The position numbers were made by a program, and so were the translations under genes. From Apostichopus japonicus (Eukaryota; Echinodermata; Holothuroidea; Aspidochirotida; Stichopodidae): a stretch of DNA of 64,000 nt. The stretch is from the NCBI RefSeq assembly GCF_037975245.1, contig NC_092576.1:11043111-11107110 (forward strand), read 5' to 3'. How positions within the stretch are numbered: position 1 is the stretch's first letter; the number at the start of each line of letters is the position of its first letter. This document shows, one piece after another, positions 1-13,758 of the stretch. The notes beneath the pieces are model-generated. The model was not told the origin of the DNA. It searched no databases and worked only from the letters and a program-made list of their open reading frames with translations.

Positions 1-757
1 CATGGATGAACACACTAACTTCAGTTTGTAAAATTTAAGTGCAGGTAAAATCATGGACCATTTTATAATGTACAAATATTAAGTATAATATTAGTAATTC
101 ATTTGTACAAGAGTTACGGAATCATCGTTGTAGTATATTTCAGATAAGGCATGTGATATTCAAAAACGTTAAGTTATACTAAAACGCAGTCGACTGTGAG
201 TCTCTGCTTCCTGCTAGCAAATGTTTAAGTGATATGTAGCATAAATCTTGCAACAAAGACGATGACGAAAGAGTTCATCCGTCTCTTTCGTCTGAAGTGT
301 GATGCCTTGACAACATCAACATTTTCGTCAATACTGTTTACAGTTTTAACATTGAAAGCTACATAAGGGTTGAACGATAGTAAGGTTATTCTTAATTTAC
401 AGTCACTGGAAGTTGCGAAGTAATACACCAACGATCGTTGCACATTGGTAAACAGCCGCCGTCAGACAATGCACTTACAAGGTTTTAGTTACATTCTATA
501 TGGTTTTGATATCGAGTCAGGAAAACGGTTTACCTCACAAAAGTTTATGCTAAAATTGTGATATATTAAAAGTGTTGACGTGATATACTTGTAACCAACA
601 ACAAAGGTGAATCACCGACGTCAACATGCTTCCGATAAATTTGAGGAAGACTAAATTTCTGATATACACTTTATAAAGCGAAATAAATGACATTGTAGAT
701 GCTGGATAATATTCATTACAATATTAAGAGCAATGCCATATGTTTCTTCTTTTATAG
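1..757. other. Upstream/intronic stretch before gene A
   Basis: No coding exon is recognisable on either strand. In particular there is no death effector domain like those of genes B to E. The last 17 bases are a strong polypyrimidine tract ending in TATAG at 757, so at least the right part is probably intron of gene A, whose DED exon would then lie outside the window. Confidence 0.5.
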
Positions 758-2229
758 ATGGTGGTGCTGCTAATTCAACATGTGTTCACGAAGAAAGAGA
801 ATGTACGTATTTCTGTTTGTCGTGCAAATCCAAAGCGTGTCCCAACTGTGTCCGTTCTCAACACAGTCAGCCTAATTGTGACTTTTTTGTACTAGCCGAT
901 ATTTCAGAAGAGAGATATAAGCGTCGACATAAACTCATTGAAGAAATATCGTTAGAGAAGCAACACATCGAAGGCCTGGAGAAACTACGTATGAAAAGGG
1001 AAAGTCTTATCAAAACATCTTTATCGGAAACGCGAGCTAAGATAGATCGGGACTTCGAGGAACTGAAGATAAACGTAAAAAGGGTGGAAGAAGGTTTAAT
1101 ACGAAAAGTGCAGGAAAAACAAGAGTTCCATGAAGGGCAACTGAAGGGAAAAAGGGCGGAAATTCAGAAGTTTAGTGCGGAAGTGGACCGTTTCTCGCAG
1201 AAGGAGAAAGGTTCATTTGGTGACAGTTTAAGACAATACCTACAGTTAAAGGAAGGATTGAAAGTTATATCAAATGTTCAGACCGAGGCTGTCAAAAAGA
1301 ATGAAATATTAAACAAAATGAATGTTAGTTTCCTGTACAAGAAGTTGCAGCATGACGGAACATTTGGTACTTTTACGGAACGTACATTAATTGGTAGTGT
1401 ACTCGTTAATTTCCAGACACTGTTGCACTTCTTTGATAGCAGAAGAACAAAAAACGGTATCCTTCTTGTTTCAGTTGACTGTAGTGTTCGTAAAAAGGAG
1501 GTTTGGACACACCTCGTTAAGATTGACAATCCAACTGATCCAGTAGTCATATCGAATTTAACGATGCTTAATGGTGAAAGACATCATTCATGTTTTGCTG
1601 TAGGTAAGATGGTATTCATCACAAAACATCAATATTCACCATTGGGGAATGCCTGTGTAGAATCAGTAGCATCATTGGTAATTGATACGGTGCGTGAAGG
1701 GTGCTGGATTACCAGTATTAGTACACACTATTCGACGGATGGTCCCAAAGATCGCTTTGTCATCTCTACCAGCTTTGACCAAGCAGTGCGAGAGTACAGT
1801 GTCGCTGGATCTGCACTTAGGGTAATAGAGACACAAGGTATCGTCTCCACACAAGTCACTAGAGTCGCATATTGTAACAACAAGTTTGCTATCATAAGTC
1901 AAGATTGTAATGATATAATTATCGTTGATTCAAACGGTACAGTCAAACAGTGTGGTGTATTCGTACGTCCATCATCTGTATCAGGGATGCTACCGATCGA
2001 TGTTTTATGGACGGGATCTAGTTGGTTAGTGTTGTACATCACCCATGGCGAAGACAAGGAGTGGAGGGTCATACACTATGCACCAGATGGAACATTTGAT
2101 AAGGAGTGTGATGTAGGAGCATATTCTTCTCCGAATGATGTCCCTATAAGTGTTACACGATGGGGTTACACTGGCTGTGTCACATTTGCCAATACTAGTT
2201 TCCGTACATTTGGTACGGGTTACAACTAA
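758..2229 (+). CDS. Gene A: B-box / coiled-coil / propeller exon (5' DED exon not in window)
   Basis: Long terminal exon of a TRIM-like gene. The exon is taken to start after the acceptor tttcttcttttatag (AG at 756-757). There the frame is split G|AT, the same phase 1 as the B-box exons of genes B to E. An in-frame ATG at 733 just upstream could only be used if the intron is retained. Numbered from that ATG, zinc ligands C17, H19, C28, C31, C36, C39, H44 and C49 form a B-box. A charged coiled coil covers about residues 57-195. The C-terminal domain runs from about 202 to 498 with the family motifs GTFGTF, DPVVISN, GCWITSIS, FDQAVREY, SGMLPIDVLWTG and GCVTFAN. There is no RING. Oddity: the first Cys sits one position closer to the His (C-x-H) than in the other copies (C-x2-H). 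The DED exon is presumed to lie left of the window. Function is inferred as a death-fold adaptor/sensor. Confidence 0.85.
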
Positions 2230-2281
2230 CATATTTCTTGGGTGATCTGCTCTTCATCTGTAATAGTTGTATGGAAATAGA

Positions 2282-2287
2282 AATAAA
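2282..2287 (+). terminator. Polyadenylation signal of gene A
   Basis: A canonical AATAAA lies 53 bases after the gene A stop codon, a usual position for a compact 3' UTR. The cleavage site itself cannot be seen. Confidence 0.6.
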
Positions 2288-2784
2288 ACTGGTCAGCTGA
2301 ACATCTAGATAAAGGTCGAATTTGAGATTAAATTTGTCAAAGCGTTGATACCTATTGTGTGAATCTCTGGCTAGTGCTACAGACGGTATACCTTTTTATA
2401 AATCAGCTGTATTAGTATTTTAACTTTTGCATCTATTTTGAAAGAAAAGAATGCTCTACGTTGGCATCAGCCATACACAGCGACACATGACGGAAACGCC
2501 CACAAACTGCTTTACATATCTTTTTGCTATAGAATTTACTAGCTCTATCTTATTTCTATGGGTTATTGTATTTTCTTCCTCTCATTAAAATGTATGTAAA
2601 ATACTTTTTCTGTTCGTTTTACCGGGTTCATGTAAATTACTTCACGTCATACATATTTACATATCCTTCCCTTCTTCAAAAGAGCATGGTGTCAGTGCCT
2701 TAAAACTCTCTAAATATGTCAACAACGGCTCATGTGATGGATATATGATATATGCAACAGGCTATGTCTTTATTTAGGGAAATG

Positions 2785-3070
2785 CAGTGGTGTCACCAGC
2801 AGGGCGAGGGTTCAGGGGGCCACGCCAAGTAAAACGTCACCCCAACTGCCCACCCCCCCCCTCCCACAAAGGACATGCTGGGCAAAATAATATTTGACGA
2901 AAACTTCAAAACGTATTTTGCCTCAGTTAAACCAGTTCGCCATTGAACTATCAAATTAATACCAAATATCAAATTAATACCAGCCAATTGCGTCACAAGA
3001 AAAATATTATTCTACAATGTTTATGTCATCGCTCCGAGAACTCCCCTCCGTATTCCACACCCCTCGCCAC
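2785..3070. mobile_element. hAT-like terminal motif, unpaired remnant
   Basis: The stretch opens with CAGTGGTGTCACCAGC followed by G- and C-runs. This is the same style of end (CAGTGGCGTAGCCAG) as the hAT element found intact at 28560. I could not find a matching second terminus with a target duplication. The extent is a guess and any transposase is gone. It may be a solo end or a decayed MITE. Confidence 0.3.
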
Positions 3071-4470
3071 ACAAGCTACCCAACAAGATAATCTGCTACC
3101 ATGATTGTTATATCATTTGTAAGCTTATAGACTGATCAGTCGTTAGATTAGACCTAACCGAAATATTGTTTTCAAATTTGCAGATGCGTTGGACAGACAG
3201 TTTTGTAGTAGCTTAATGAATCAAGCCTTAGTAAACGATGTAACTGAGCTTCATATACATTTTTAGAAATCATAATTAAATAATAAACTGTACTGTTGAA
3301 AGAATAGTCCAGACCAAAATGAGAACTTCAGACAAAACAATTGAAAAGACGAAACACTGAATCCAAATGTCAAGATCCTATCGCTATACAATTCTAGATT
3401 GTTTATGTTTAACCAAGTTTAAATTTGAATCAGCAAATAACATTTTTACTGTAAAAATGAACCATCTAATGTTAGAGAAATACATTGGATTTTGTAGACA
3501 AAGTCTGAACGATACATTTATCTATTGCAAACTGTATGAGAACAGAGCCCACAGGGCTATCAGCTAATAGTATATATTGACTTTCTCCATGCGCGTTGCC
3601 AGAGGTTGGTTCCCCCCCCCCCTCCCCCAATGAGAGAAAACAGAGGGAGAGAGAGGGTCAAGATAGATGTAGAGAGAGTGAAAAGCAGACAGAATACACA
3701 GAGTTACCTTATCGCAGAGGAATGCAAACTTGCACATTGCATGTTACGTATTCAGGGGCAGAAATTGAACAAAAGTGTTTTTAGCTTTATTCACTCGATT
3801 TGACCTTTACTTTCTTTAAATTTGACCAAATGTGTTACAGAAACACTGGCAACACTGCTGTAAACTTCAAACTGGTATCACACCTTGACACCATCGTGTT
3901 GTTTGCTTTGTATTACTGGCTATACTGCCACAGTGCCACGGATTTCACTAGAGCACCCTAGAATTAGCTCCGATTTTAAGTAAGTAAACAGATCACCTAC
4001 TTGAATAATTTCTGACCAACGAATCAATATTAGGCTAATCCTTTGAAGTATTTTGAACATGTTAATATAATTTTACATTGCTAAAATCTCAGCCGATTGG
4101 ATAAACTTTGAAGCTCGAAACCTCTAAATTCACTATATCGTATAGCTTCTAGAGGCCGCATGGCGGGCACAGGACCCATGCATATAGAGAAAAGTGTTCT
4201 CGTTGACAAGTCAATAAATTGAATCCGCCCACCCCGAAGATGAAATGCTCGCTACGCGCTTGGCATTCTCTACAATAATTATAACAAGTTCATATATTAT
4301 ATATATATATAAGTTTATATTTTATATTACCATGGTTTCAAGTGTTTGGAAATGGGGCATATTGCAACAGTACCTAAAATGACCGAACTGGTCGCGCGCG
4401 AAACTTGCCCCCCTCCACACGAACTGTTTTCCCCCTCGTCGCCCCCCCCCCCCCACCCACTATAAGAAAG
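3071..4470. other. Non-coding, simple-sequence-rich stretch
   Basis: No recognisable gene. It contains a poly-C tract near 3615, a GA-rich run (about 3640-3690), a short TA run near 4295-4315 and a poly-C tract near 4441-4455. Short open frames here have repeat-like composition and no family motif. Confidence 0.5.
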
Positions 4471-4486
4471 TTTGATTACGCCACTG
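4471..4486. mobile_element. hAT-like right terminus, unpaired
   Basis: TTTGATTACGCCACTG is the reverse complement of CAGTGGCGTAATCAAA. It resembles the right ends of the elements at 30228-30242 and 58621-58634. It is preceded by a C-rich tract as in those elements. No partner with a matching 8-bp flank was found. Confidence 0.35.
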
Positions 4487-7400
4487 CAAATTAGCTAACA
4501 ACTGAAACTAAACTGAAACAAACATCCCCATGAAATTTGAACGTAGGCTATGGTATTATATGGTACTATTGAACGGAATCTGTACGAAACCCTAGAAAAT
4601 GCTTAATTTTTGAGGAGGATATATGTGCCAACATGTACCTTTCCTTCAAGCTTTTCTTCATAGTAGAACTTTCAAATAGCAAAACATGTGCAGCACTTGC
4701 CTTTAGAATTTTGGAATGGAAACGGTGGTAAGAAGACCCACAAATATAAATAAACACAACATATCAATAAGTGGATCTATTCTATTTATAAACTTCAGCC
4801 AACAGCTAGCATTGAAGTCTGTTATGCAAATTTCTGTCACGTGCAGTTTCGATGTACCTATTTTTTACCAAGGTCGGTGCTTATATTCTGCTGAAGTTTC
4901 TCTCCGTTTTTGCTATTAATTCCGCTTGGTGGTACGTGCAAAACAAGTTACCATTTAAGTAAACGCGAGCTTTTTCGGATCTTTGTTAAGTCTCCTTCAA
5001 TAGAAAATTGTATTTTTCTAATAATCCTCTGCCATATTTGCAATGTGGATGTCACCATTTACTACAAATGTTGTTGGTTTTTAATTTTGATCGACGGGTT
5101 ATGACTCATCTTAAGCATTTTTTAAACGAAATTTGATGAAAGTTTAGGCTTTACAAGGATACCTCGGAAATGAAGTGTACCGGTTTTGTTCGTGGTCATT
5201 GGAGGTCATCATAAAATATCATTTGAAAACACCCCTAAAAGCTGTCCCTCTCTTAATGTGTATCAATGAACCCATAGTTGGGCATCATAATAAATTTTCT
5301 GACACCGAATGCGCAGGGATTTTAAAGTTTCGTTTCGGCAAGGGTTGTTTTTTTTATATGTATTACTTCATTGTCTTTGACACTTTTAACTTGCTGAAAA
5401 TGGAAAACGCATCCACCAAACCCCGCTGCAATTGTTCTGTTTTTACACTAAAGTCATTAGTTTGTGCTATTCATGGTATTTATTACTTTATTTTTGTTTC
5501 TGATTTTTTACACTATTTCTTTTTACAACTTCAAGCTTTTGTTCTAAACAGTCGTGTCCATCAGAGACATAAGCAAATGCAGTTCAAACTATCGTACGTA
5601 TTACTTTCTATGCTACATTCAAGCCCTCGTCAGCCGACTGGAGCATATGTTTGATTAGCCTGGTTGCGAAAAAGACTGGTAAGAGCTTTCGACTGATTTT
5701 GATTTTTCTCCATTGACGATTACAAAATGGACAAATAAATATCTTATTGTATATAATTTCAGTGGTAGTAAATGGCGTGTCGTCCTAATTCTCCCGACCT
5801 CTTCGATCATTTTATAAGTGCTATTTCTATATAAAAAAAAATTAGGGGGTGATATGCTGGATCAAACTTATAGCCAATTTATTAAATTATTAGTAACTCT
5901 ATAAGTCGCGTGGGGGGGGGGGGGGTTAAATGTTGTTTACTGGAATAGCTTTTATCGCACATTCAATGTGTAGTTGTTATAACGATATGACAGGAAGCTG
6001 TTCTTTGGTATTCATCACGGTCAGTTTGGTAACTGTTTTTTTTAAATGTAATTGTAAATCTGCTAATATTAATAATCTCAATGATATCTTTACGGAGAAA
6101 CGTTTCTATAGGCTCCAGACAGTCCCTTCGGAAATATTGAAATAGTTTTAAAACTATAATAAACAATGAGATTATGTGATATCGCTTTATGCTCGAGAAA
6201 TGTGTCTTCAGTTTTCCGTATCAGTTTTTTGAAGTATTTTAACTCTAATAGTGTCATTTACATGCAAACGATGATAACATACATGCAGGAACAACTAATA
6301 CAATTTGGGTATTAAAATGAATGCAATAAAAACTTGCCTTGTATAAAGAGGAAAGTGTTGAGCAATAATATTAAGATGAGACAATCTAGTAACCCGTAGC
6401 CAGAACCTTTGAATAACTGTTGTTAAAGCTCTGTTTGCGTCAATACAGACTCAATCGTTGGACAAAATCGTCAATTTTTTTTTTGTTTTTTTCACTGATG
6501 CTTACAGTACCAGAAATAATGAAAACTGTATCAACTGTTTATCTCAAATCTAGCTGAGAGGTCATTATTAACTTTCATTTGGCTTGAGAAGCCTTGAAGA
6601 TAGTCTTCCAGCCAGTGAATAAGCTGTTGATCTTCAATGTTATGACAAATGAAAAATCTACGAATAAAAACCTAATACACTGTTACGTCTCCTGTATTTA
6701 ACCCTAACACAATAACATGAACAAGTGCACACAGGAAAGATGCTCTTTGTAAGCAAACGCATTCTTATTACCATGTAGAACAATGGCTTTCATTATGAAC
6801 GGGAGTAAATTTTCTGCATACAATTAAACAGCCATGTACGGAGTTCAATTGGTCTAAAATCATAAATGGCGGTAGGAATACGTGTTTTGGAACATAGGAA
6901 GTTACAGAACTATTTAAAAAGAATGATGCACCCGAGTTATTAATTTTTTAATTATAGCATAAAGGTCTCTTAGATTGTTTACAATATGTATATTTCAAAT
7001 ATATATTCTTTCTTTCTTCTCTCCATCCCTTGTCTACTAATCCCCTTACATCTATCTCTTTGTGTTCACCGTGCTCATTAACCTGTCTGTATTCTGTGCG
7101 TGTTTTTGTCCCTTCTGTTACTGTTCCTTGTCATTTAGCCTTGGAAAAAGATCCTGCTATGATCGAAACGTCAGGCGAATTTACTTTTACCCATTCTTTT
7201 ACATAGGCTCTCTAGTGGATAAGCAGTTTGCTAACAGTTTTATTTTATTTTTATTTATTTTTATTTTTATTTCAAATCTAAGTAGCAATCCTGTGAGAGT
7301 AGATGAATCGAACACTTCTCTCCATTTTATGATGTCTGGTGTACAATTTTCTCCGTGCCCATGGAAGTCAATTAAGGAGGCAAATCTCCAATACTTTTAG

Positions 7401-9084
7401 GAATCAGTATAGTATAAAGGAACAGACTCTTATAAGGTTAATTGAGTGCCCATTATCTACTGGTGATTGTTGATGTTTAAGTATGTATTATATTATCTGA
7501 CCTTCTAGTATATTTGACCATTAACCTACTATTTCTTTACCGTTCGTGTAAGAACATGGGGATCATAAGGGCTGGGATTCCCCCAATAATGGAAACGGGG
7601 TAGGACAGGATGTTTCTACCCACACAAAACATTTATGGCAATGCTGTCAGTTTCGGCGCCAGGGGAAAATTGGGGGGAGTTGCCCACTCATAATGGTTCC
7701 CCTCCTGCTGTAATCAATCTCTGCAGTCAGGTGCGATAGAGCGAAATACTTAAACTGAAGCTCTTCAGATCCCTACATGGAGCCCGTATTGTAGCGTATA
7801 TTGGCACTTTCAAAATGTACGTCCTACTCTAAAATGTTTCTTGTCATGCACTTCATATCCCTACTCTGGAAATTTTGGGGTCGTCACAGGTTTTGCCCAT
7901 TTTTCTCTTGATATTGCTGCTGCCTTCTACTTCCACGTTTTTTTTTCTTACCTCTTGTTGTTGTTTATTTGTTGTTGTTGTTGCTGTTGTTTTGTGAAGT
8001 GCTTTGGAGTAGATGAAATTACAGGCGTAAGAGAAAGCTAAACTATAGTACTTAACACTATAATCCACGTTTGCATGCTTTAATTACAAATAAAGTCAGC
8101 TGATGCATGTGAGTTGGTAGCACAGTTGTAAGTGTTGCTTGGTTAGACAATATATCTCGGACATTTGTAGGGAATATGTTTTACCTGTAAGGCCAAACCA
8201 TAAAGTATTTCGGTTTTTTCGGTGTTTTTGAGGAATTTGCAGAAATAGAGAAGAACGAACCACCAGGAATACTGCTTGAAATAATACCAAACCAATCAAA
8301 CCATGGTTGCAAAAAGTATGTTGTGCTTACACAACATCATACATTATATCACAATGTTACTTGCATGTCAACAACAAATTCAGAGACCAGACTGCCAGAG
8401 TCCAACAACGAAAAAAAGGAAAAATATCGATTAAGCTCATCCGTGTGCAAACATTGTTAGACATGATGAAGAGGCATGTGCAACTGTGACGATTTTATTC
8501 CGATGATAATGTCCATCACTCACTCTAAGTCCACCTTTGACTATGCTATTTATCCTATAACTTACACCAGAGCAAAAAAATATCATCGGTTATTTAGGTG
8601 GACTTGAAGTGTCATCGAATACAATATGGTTCTCAGTAACAAGTTTTAAGGACAGCATTTGTTAACAACATTTCTTGACGTTAAGGCGTTTTTACTTTCG
8701 GCGATGAGTAATGTTAACCAATTTATAGATAAAGGAGATGGAATATTTGTTCCGTTTCCTTCGAAAAGCAGTAAGAAGGGTAGAAAGAAGTAATTGATAC
8801 CTGGCAAAGCATACCAAATGTATATTTTCGCAAATCCTCGTTTCCATTTGTATACTAATCATTAAGTTCCACGACATCTTATTATACAGGTATGAGAGGC
8901 TACATGTATTTTTGCTCAACATTTCGGAATTACAAATTAAAGTAACAAGCTGACTTACTGCAAATAAGTATATACATGAAGTTAGTACTTGAAGCAATAA
9001 TTAATGTTACTTAACAAAGTAAAAACAGACAAGACATGTTAAGTACTTCCCGTACAACATGAGGAACCGCAAATTTTTCTATAA
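4487..9084. other. Intergenic, no gene recognised
   Basis: AT-rich sequence with scattered short open frames, the longest at 5175-5654 (159 codons, +). Its translation is rich in hydrophobic and aromatic residues and shows no domain, splice context or homology I recognise. A poly-G run lies near 5913-5926 and a TTG repeat at about 7956-7996. Around 7140-7180 a stretch containing GATCGAAACGTCAGG resembles the tail region of Penelope-like or other retroelements, but this is a weak call. Confidence 0.45.
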
Positions 9085-9311
9085 TGAACAACATGGGCGG
9101 ATTCCAGGGGTCGTGTAGGTTGCCTTTTCAACCTTGTTTCTAAAACAACCTGGCGTGCAGACATTATCGTAGATCTAATATGTAGCCAATATATGCCTCA
9201 GCATGCCCCATTTTAAATAAAACCTTGATGTTGATTTGCTGGAAGAGAATCGACAACGATCCCAGGGCCGTACCTCTCCATTTAAAAATCCTGAATCCGC
9301 CCCTGAACAAC
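9085..9311. mobile_element. Short MITE, hAT-like
   Basis: The left end reads CATGGGCGGATTC and the right end reads, on the opposite strand, CAGGGGCGGATTC, an imperfect inverted repeat about 13 bp long. The 8-mer TGAACAAC occurs at both edges (9085-9092 and 9304-9311). It would be a target-site duplication of the size hAT elements make, although it overlaps the expected first or last bases of the termini. The interior, about 210 bp, has no coding potential. Confidence 0.45.
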
Positions 9312-12300
9312 GATTGATGATATCTTCACAGTAATGAAAAAGACAACATTTTACACTGCTTTATTTTGGGCCCCAATTTGACACATTTCTAACTTGTTAT
9401 ATAGACTTTGGATTCAAGTTACCTCTCGATATCTCTGGAAACCGGTAGAAAGGTGATGTGGTGTTTAGATTAGATTGTCATTGCATATTTATTTTAAACA
9501 TATCTCATCTTTGATATTTCTCAACATTTTTAGTGCACAACTTGCCAGTGTTTTAATGACCAGACACGTGTTGGCTTCGTTCCCGTTAGCCTCTTCTGCA
9601 AGTTTAATTATTTCCGGCAGAGTGCTACATCTTACCATCTTTAGGATATTTCTTACCAGTATTAATACGTGGTGTCTGTAAATGAAATCTAGATCAGCTA
9701 GTAAGTAGTGAGTGCCATAGATACAAATATTATTTTCAACACCAAAATAAAAGAGATAACATGACCTAAGTACCCAGCCACTATAAATTGATTGTTTCTC
9801 GTATCTATGACAGTGATTGTGTATTATTTTGATCTTCTCAGAGTTGTTGTTGGGTTGTTGAGGTTTCAATAGAAGCTTCAAGACAGAATGAAGATGTACG
9901 TACTAGAAACTCTATATTGACATGTATTTGAACTAGTGTGAAAAGTTAGTGGCAACACGACATATAAACCATAACAACTGATTTATATTACTGCTATATT
10001 TAAATGTAATTTAACTTCTTTCTTTTTGTGTTGATAATTAAGAGTGACTCATATGACTCCTATGAAGGATGATATATGTCAAAACGTAAAATTGGAATGT
10101 CAAAAACGTGACAACCTCTAACAGAATAACGTATCCAGCATGTCCCACGAGCACAATAAGTTTCAGTACCTCGATGTATGAAGTGTAAAATTTGCAGAGT
10201 AAATCCGGTTAAGATTTGAGCAATTGATGTCATGATTTGTCATGTGACTACACAACATTTAGATGCAGACGAATTTGAAATTCTCCTTAATTATCATTGG
10301 TAATCTTATAGGCAGTACTAAGGCCTTGTCTTAGTTTAACAAGGTAATAGAATGTAGTTTGATTAATTGTTCAAACATTGGACAGCTTTCTAAGCAGCAG
10401 CTATGACCAAATCTATTGGCTTTTCTTTTCTTAGTTACTCTTCTTTCTATTTTCCTTGTGCTTGGAATGTTACTCATTTTCGTGCAGTATCCCTTACACA
10501 GCTTAACATCATCACATATTGTCATACTGCATCATGTTCTGTTTTGAATTTTTCAATGGACTTCTTTCAATTAAGGTTAGTGTTATGGAAATGTTCAAAA
10601 TCCTGTTTTTTCGAAGTATAACACGAAAGCAGCTGTTGGAGGAATGGAAATAACCGAATGTGACACAAAGTTAGGACGTATAATGAAAAACAGAAAACAA
10701 AATTGTCGAACCTGCCAGCAATCGAAAACATTTGTCAAAGATACCCTTAACATATTCAACCATTAAAATTTGCTAATGAAAGGCTGCAGCGAAGATCCAA
10801 TTCAAATATCTTAGTTGATAGCGCATATAGTTCACGATGAGTATATTAAAAAGATGGTTTGATATCATCAACTATGTGCTAAAGAAGGAAAGCAACAGTG
10901 AGTTAGGATCTTACAAAGTTTAAAGCTGCGGAATTGCTGTGGTTATAGCCATCATGTCATCACTAGTTATATATACATTTAAGGCGTCTAGTTACGGGAG
11001 CTCAAACTCACATTTTGTGTTGTTGACATTTAGTAATATGGAAATCCATATTTGAGACTTCATCTCCCGGATAGCATGGTGATACAACAAAGTTTGATTA
11101 ATTCTGTGAAAGAATCTTTCACGGTTGTTCCAAATTTGTAAAATGATCTCAGCACTACGTACTTTGCACTGCATAGCAACAAAATCAGGACACCTGGAAA
11201 CGTCAGTGCAGTACTATTTTGCATCGAAACGTAGAACGTAAGCACCAATGTCTCTATTCGTACATATGGAGAGTAAACTACAAGTAACCATGAAACAGAT
11301 GTACAAGACAAGTAAGTCAACCTTTGCACCAATTCCTGAGACAATGTCAACACAAATGCAGAGGGGCTCACTGCAGTTCATCTACACAAAGCACCACTTA
11401 TAACATTACTGTTATATATAACGTGAAAACGATCAGATGTTACTTAGAAGGTAAGATAATTTGATTAACATTTTCAGAACGAAGTACTCAGTGGAGAAAG
11501 TTTTATTTTATGTTTTCGTATCACATCCATTTATTCTATACTTAGAGAGACCAGTACAAACAATTACTTGATGGTTTCTGTACGCATAGCTTACACTGTT
11601 AGCCAAAAGTTTAAGTTTTCCGCTGCTTGCATTCATAATTATTCAACAAATGTATTTATCCCTTGTTGCTCGAATTTGCAGATAAGATATATCGCTGTTC
11701 AAGTAGTGTTCCGTTTCACATATAATCGAAGTATAAAGCGTGCCACTTAGTACAAGATAATAGTTTCAAATGTATATTGCGATACTACATTCGGATTTAA
11801 ACGAGCTACGCAGATAAGTAGACGCATCGCAAATCTTCTGCATATTTGCAATGTCTCTGCGTATGGAGTCTATGTTAAGCCCTGTTTCCAATATGAAATG
11901 ATCCATACAGCTTGTCTTCGTCTAATGAAATAAAATAGGGCTGCAATGCAAATCAATTTGGGTTGCGTTGGCAATGTCTTCGAAGTCAGCGTTGCAGTCT
12001 GAGGCATGTAACTGCTAAAAATGTAGATTGTTGAGTTGGCTACAATTGTTTTAGTCAAATCGTTACACTATATAATGCAAATTGATTTTACTGTTTGGTT
12101 AATTTGAGATTGGTTAAAAAAACGATCTCATCGTATTATCATTTTTACCAAAATAAATGAATTTTGAAAAACAAATGAAAAGGAAGCTAGCAATTTCAGA
12201 AAGTAAAACTTGATGTAATTTTCATCATACAATTTCAAACAAAAAGATGATATATATTAGCAAGTACCTCTCCCGCCCCCACTCCACCCCCTCTATTACA

Positions 12301-13740
12301 AGGAAGTTACCTTTAATCATTTGATAATTTTTATTCATCAATTTTTTCATCATTTCTACAATTCCGCAATACAATTTGTAGACACTTCCCTTGGTACTAA
12401 TGACTGGACATATTTGGTTGGTCGTTCTAAACTTCTATAACACTTTCTGTAGTTATATCATTGTTATATTTGTTATTATTTTACTCTGTGGAACAGTATA
12501 CCTGTCGTGTTTGCGTACTTTATGTTGTAACCTCATCGCGTAAGTCTGAACACCATCAAAAATGGGAATGTTATGTTATGAAAAATGCTTAAAGGTAACA
12601 CTGTTAACACAGCCGACAGGTAGAATATCGCTTGGAGTCAAGTGTATGCTTCACCACACATATACCTATACAACAAAGCTTATTAAAAACCATACTCTAG
12701 TGCCTGAACGAAATAACAAATATAAAGGCGTGCAGCTTTCGTTACCACATCATTGCAACGATTGTATTCCACGACATACAAAGTGCGTGTGTATAGTAGA
12801 GTATTATACTGTTTGACTTCTTTCGCCCCCAAGTCTCCCATTTTAAACACGTTTTCAGTAGTCATGATGACAAGTTGAAGGGAACACGTCCGTACTTACT
12901 CACATGATTACATATACGATAAGAAAAGTGATCATTTTTAAATTGAGTTACAACCAGATTGGCTACTGTCTCCAATCTCCCTTTTTGATAGACTGATTAT
13001 AACGTGTGATGTAAACTAAGTGTTACATAAACTACCAATGTAATATCAGTTGAATATTTTTCTTTTACTTTTTCTTTTATCTAACATCATGAGGAACAAC
13101 GAAGCACTACTTTCATCTTTTGAAAAAGGCATTGATGTAGTTCATTCATCCACAATGTGTTACATTAGTTAAAAAATAACTGTGTGGTTATCAATTCTTG
13201 GAGAATGCGAAAACATGTTATCCTTAATAGTGAACGCTATTTCACAATGTATTTCCGATGTTGGACCTGTTTGTTATCATCTGGGTAAAAGAATACAAAA
13301 CGTTATCGTTTCCTTCAAATTTAAATCATGTTTTTTTCAATTTCAAAACCATGAAAGCATACTTTGTTATAGCTCAGTTCGCCCAAAGGCGACTATGAGA
13401 ATACATAAACCCTCAACAATATGCTTTATTGCCGAAGGGAACCTTAGCATTCAAGTAGGCGTTCGTGTGGTTTCAAATATGTGAGTGCTTGGATGTGCCG
13501 GACACCTTTACTTTGTAAACACGTTATCTGAAAACAGAACAATATTATATTTGTTGCTTTAAACACATTGTGAGTAGATGAACCATGTTGTTTAGGGGTG
13601 AGTTCAAACTTTGCATTTATCGTCAGGAATATTGCTTTAATGCTGTTATTAGGTACAGAAGGTGATGTGTATATCACATTTGCGAGATAATTATTCCTAC
13701 CAAATAATAAATGAATATGAATATCGTGTTTTGTTCACAG
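9312..13740. other. Intergenic region upstream of gene B
   Basis: No gene recognised. A leader exon of gene B probably lies somewhere here, because its DED exon is preceded by a splice acceptor. A possible weak donor, CGC|GTAAGT, is at 12540. Short open frames on both strands (for example 9489-9881 minus) lack family motifs. Confidence 0.4.
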
Positions 13741-13758
13741 CAATTGCAGGAATCCATT

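Noticed and set aside
225-443. 72-codon minus-strand frame considered as a DED exon for gene A
   Set aside because: Wrong strand and no DED pattern.
1278-1902. Minus-strand frames inside the gene A exon
   Set aside because: Shadows of the real plus-strand coding sequence, as are similar frames opposite genes B, C, D and E.
2785-4486. Pairing of the two hAT-like ends at 2785 and 4486 as one 1.7-kb element
   Set aside because: Terminal sequences diverge after about nine bases and the 8-bp flanks (GGGAAATG and CAAATTAG) do not match.
5175-5654. 159-codon open frame on the plus strand
   Set aside because: No recognisable domain, no supporting splice or polyadenylation context. Composition is that of random AT-rich sequence.
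7140-7180. GATCGAAACGTCAGG stretch like a retroelement tail
   Set aside because: A single short match with no RT or endonuclease nearby.
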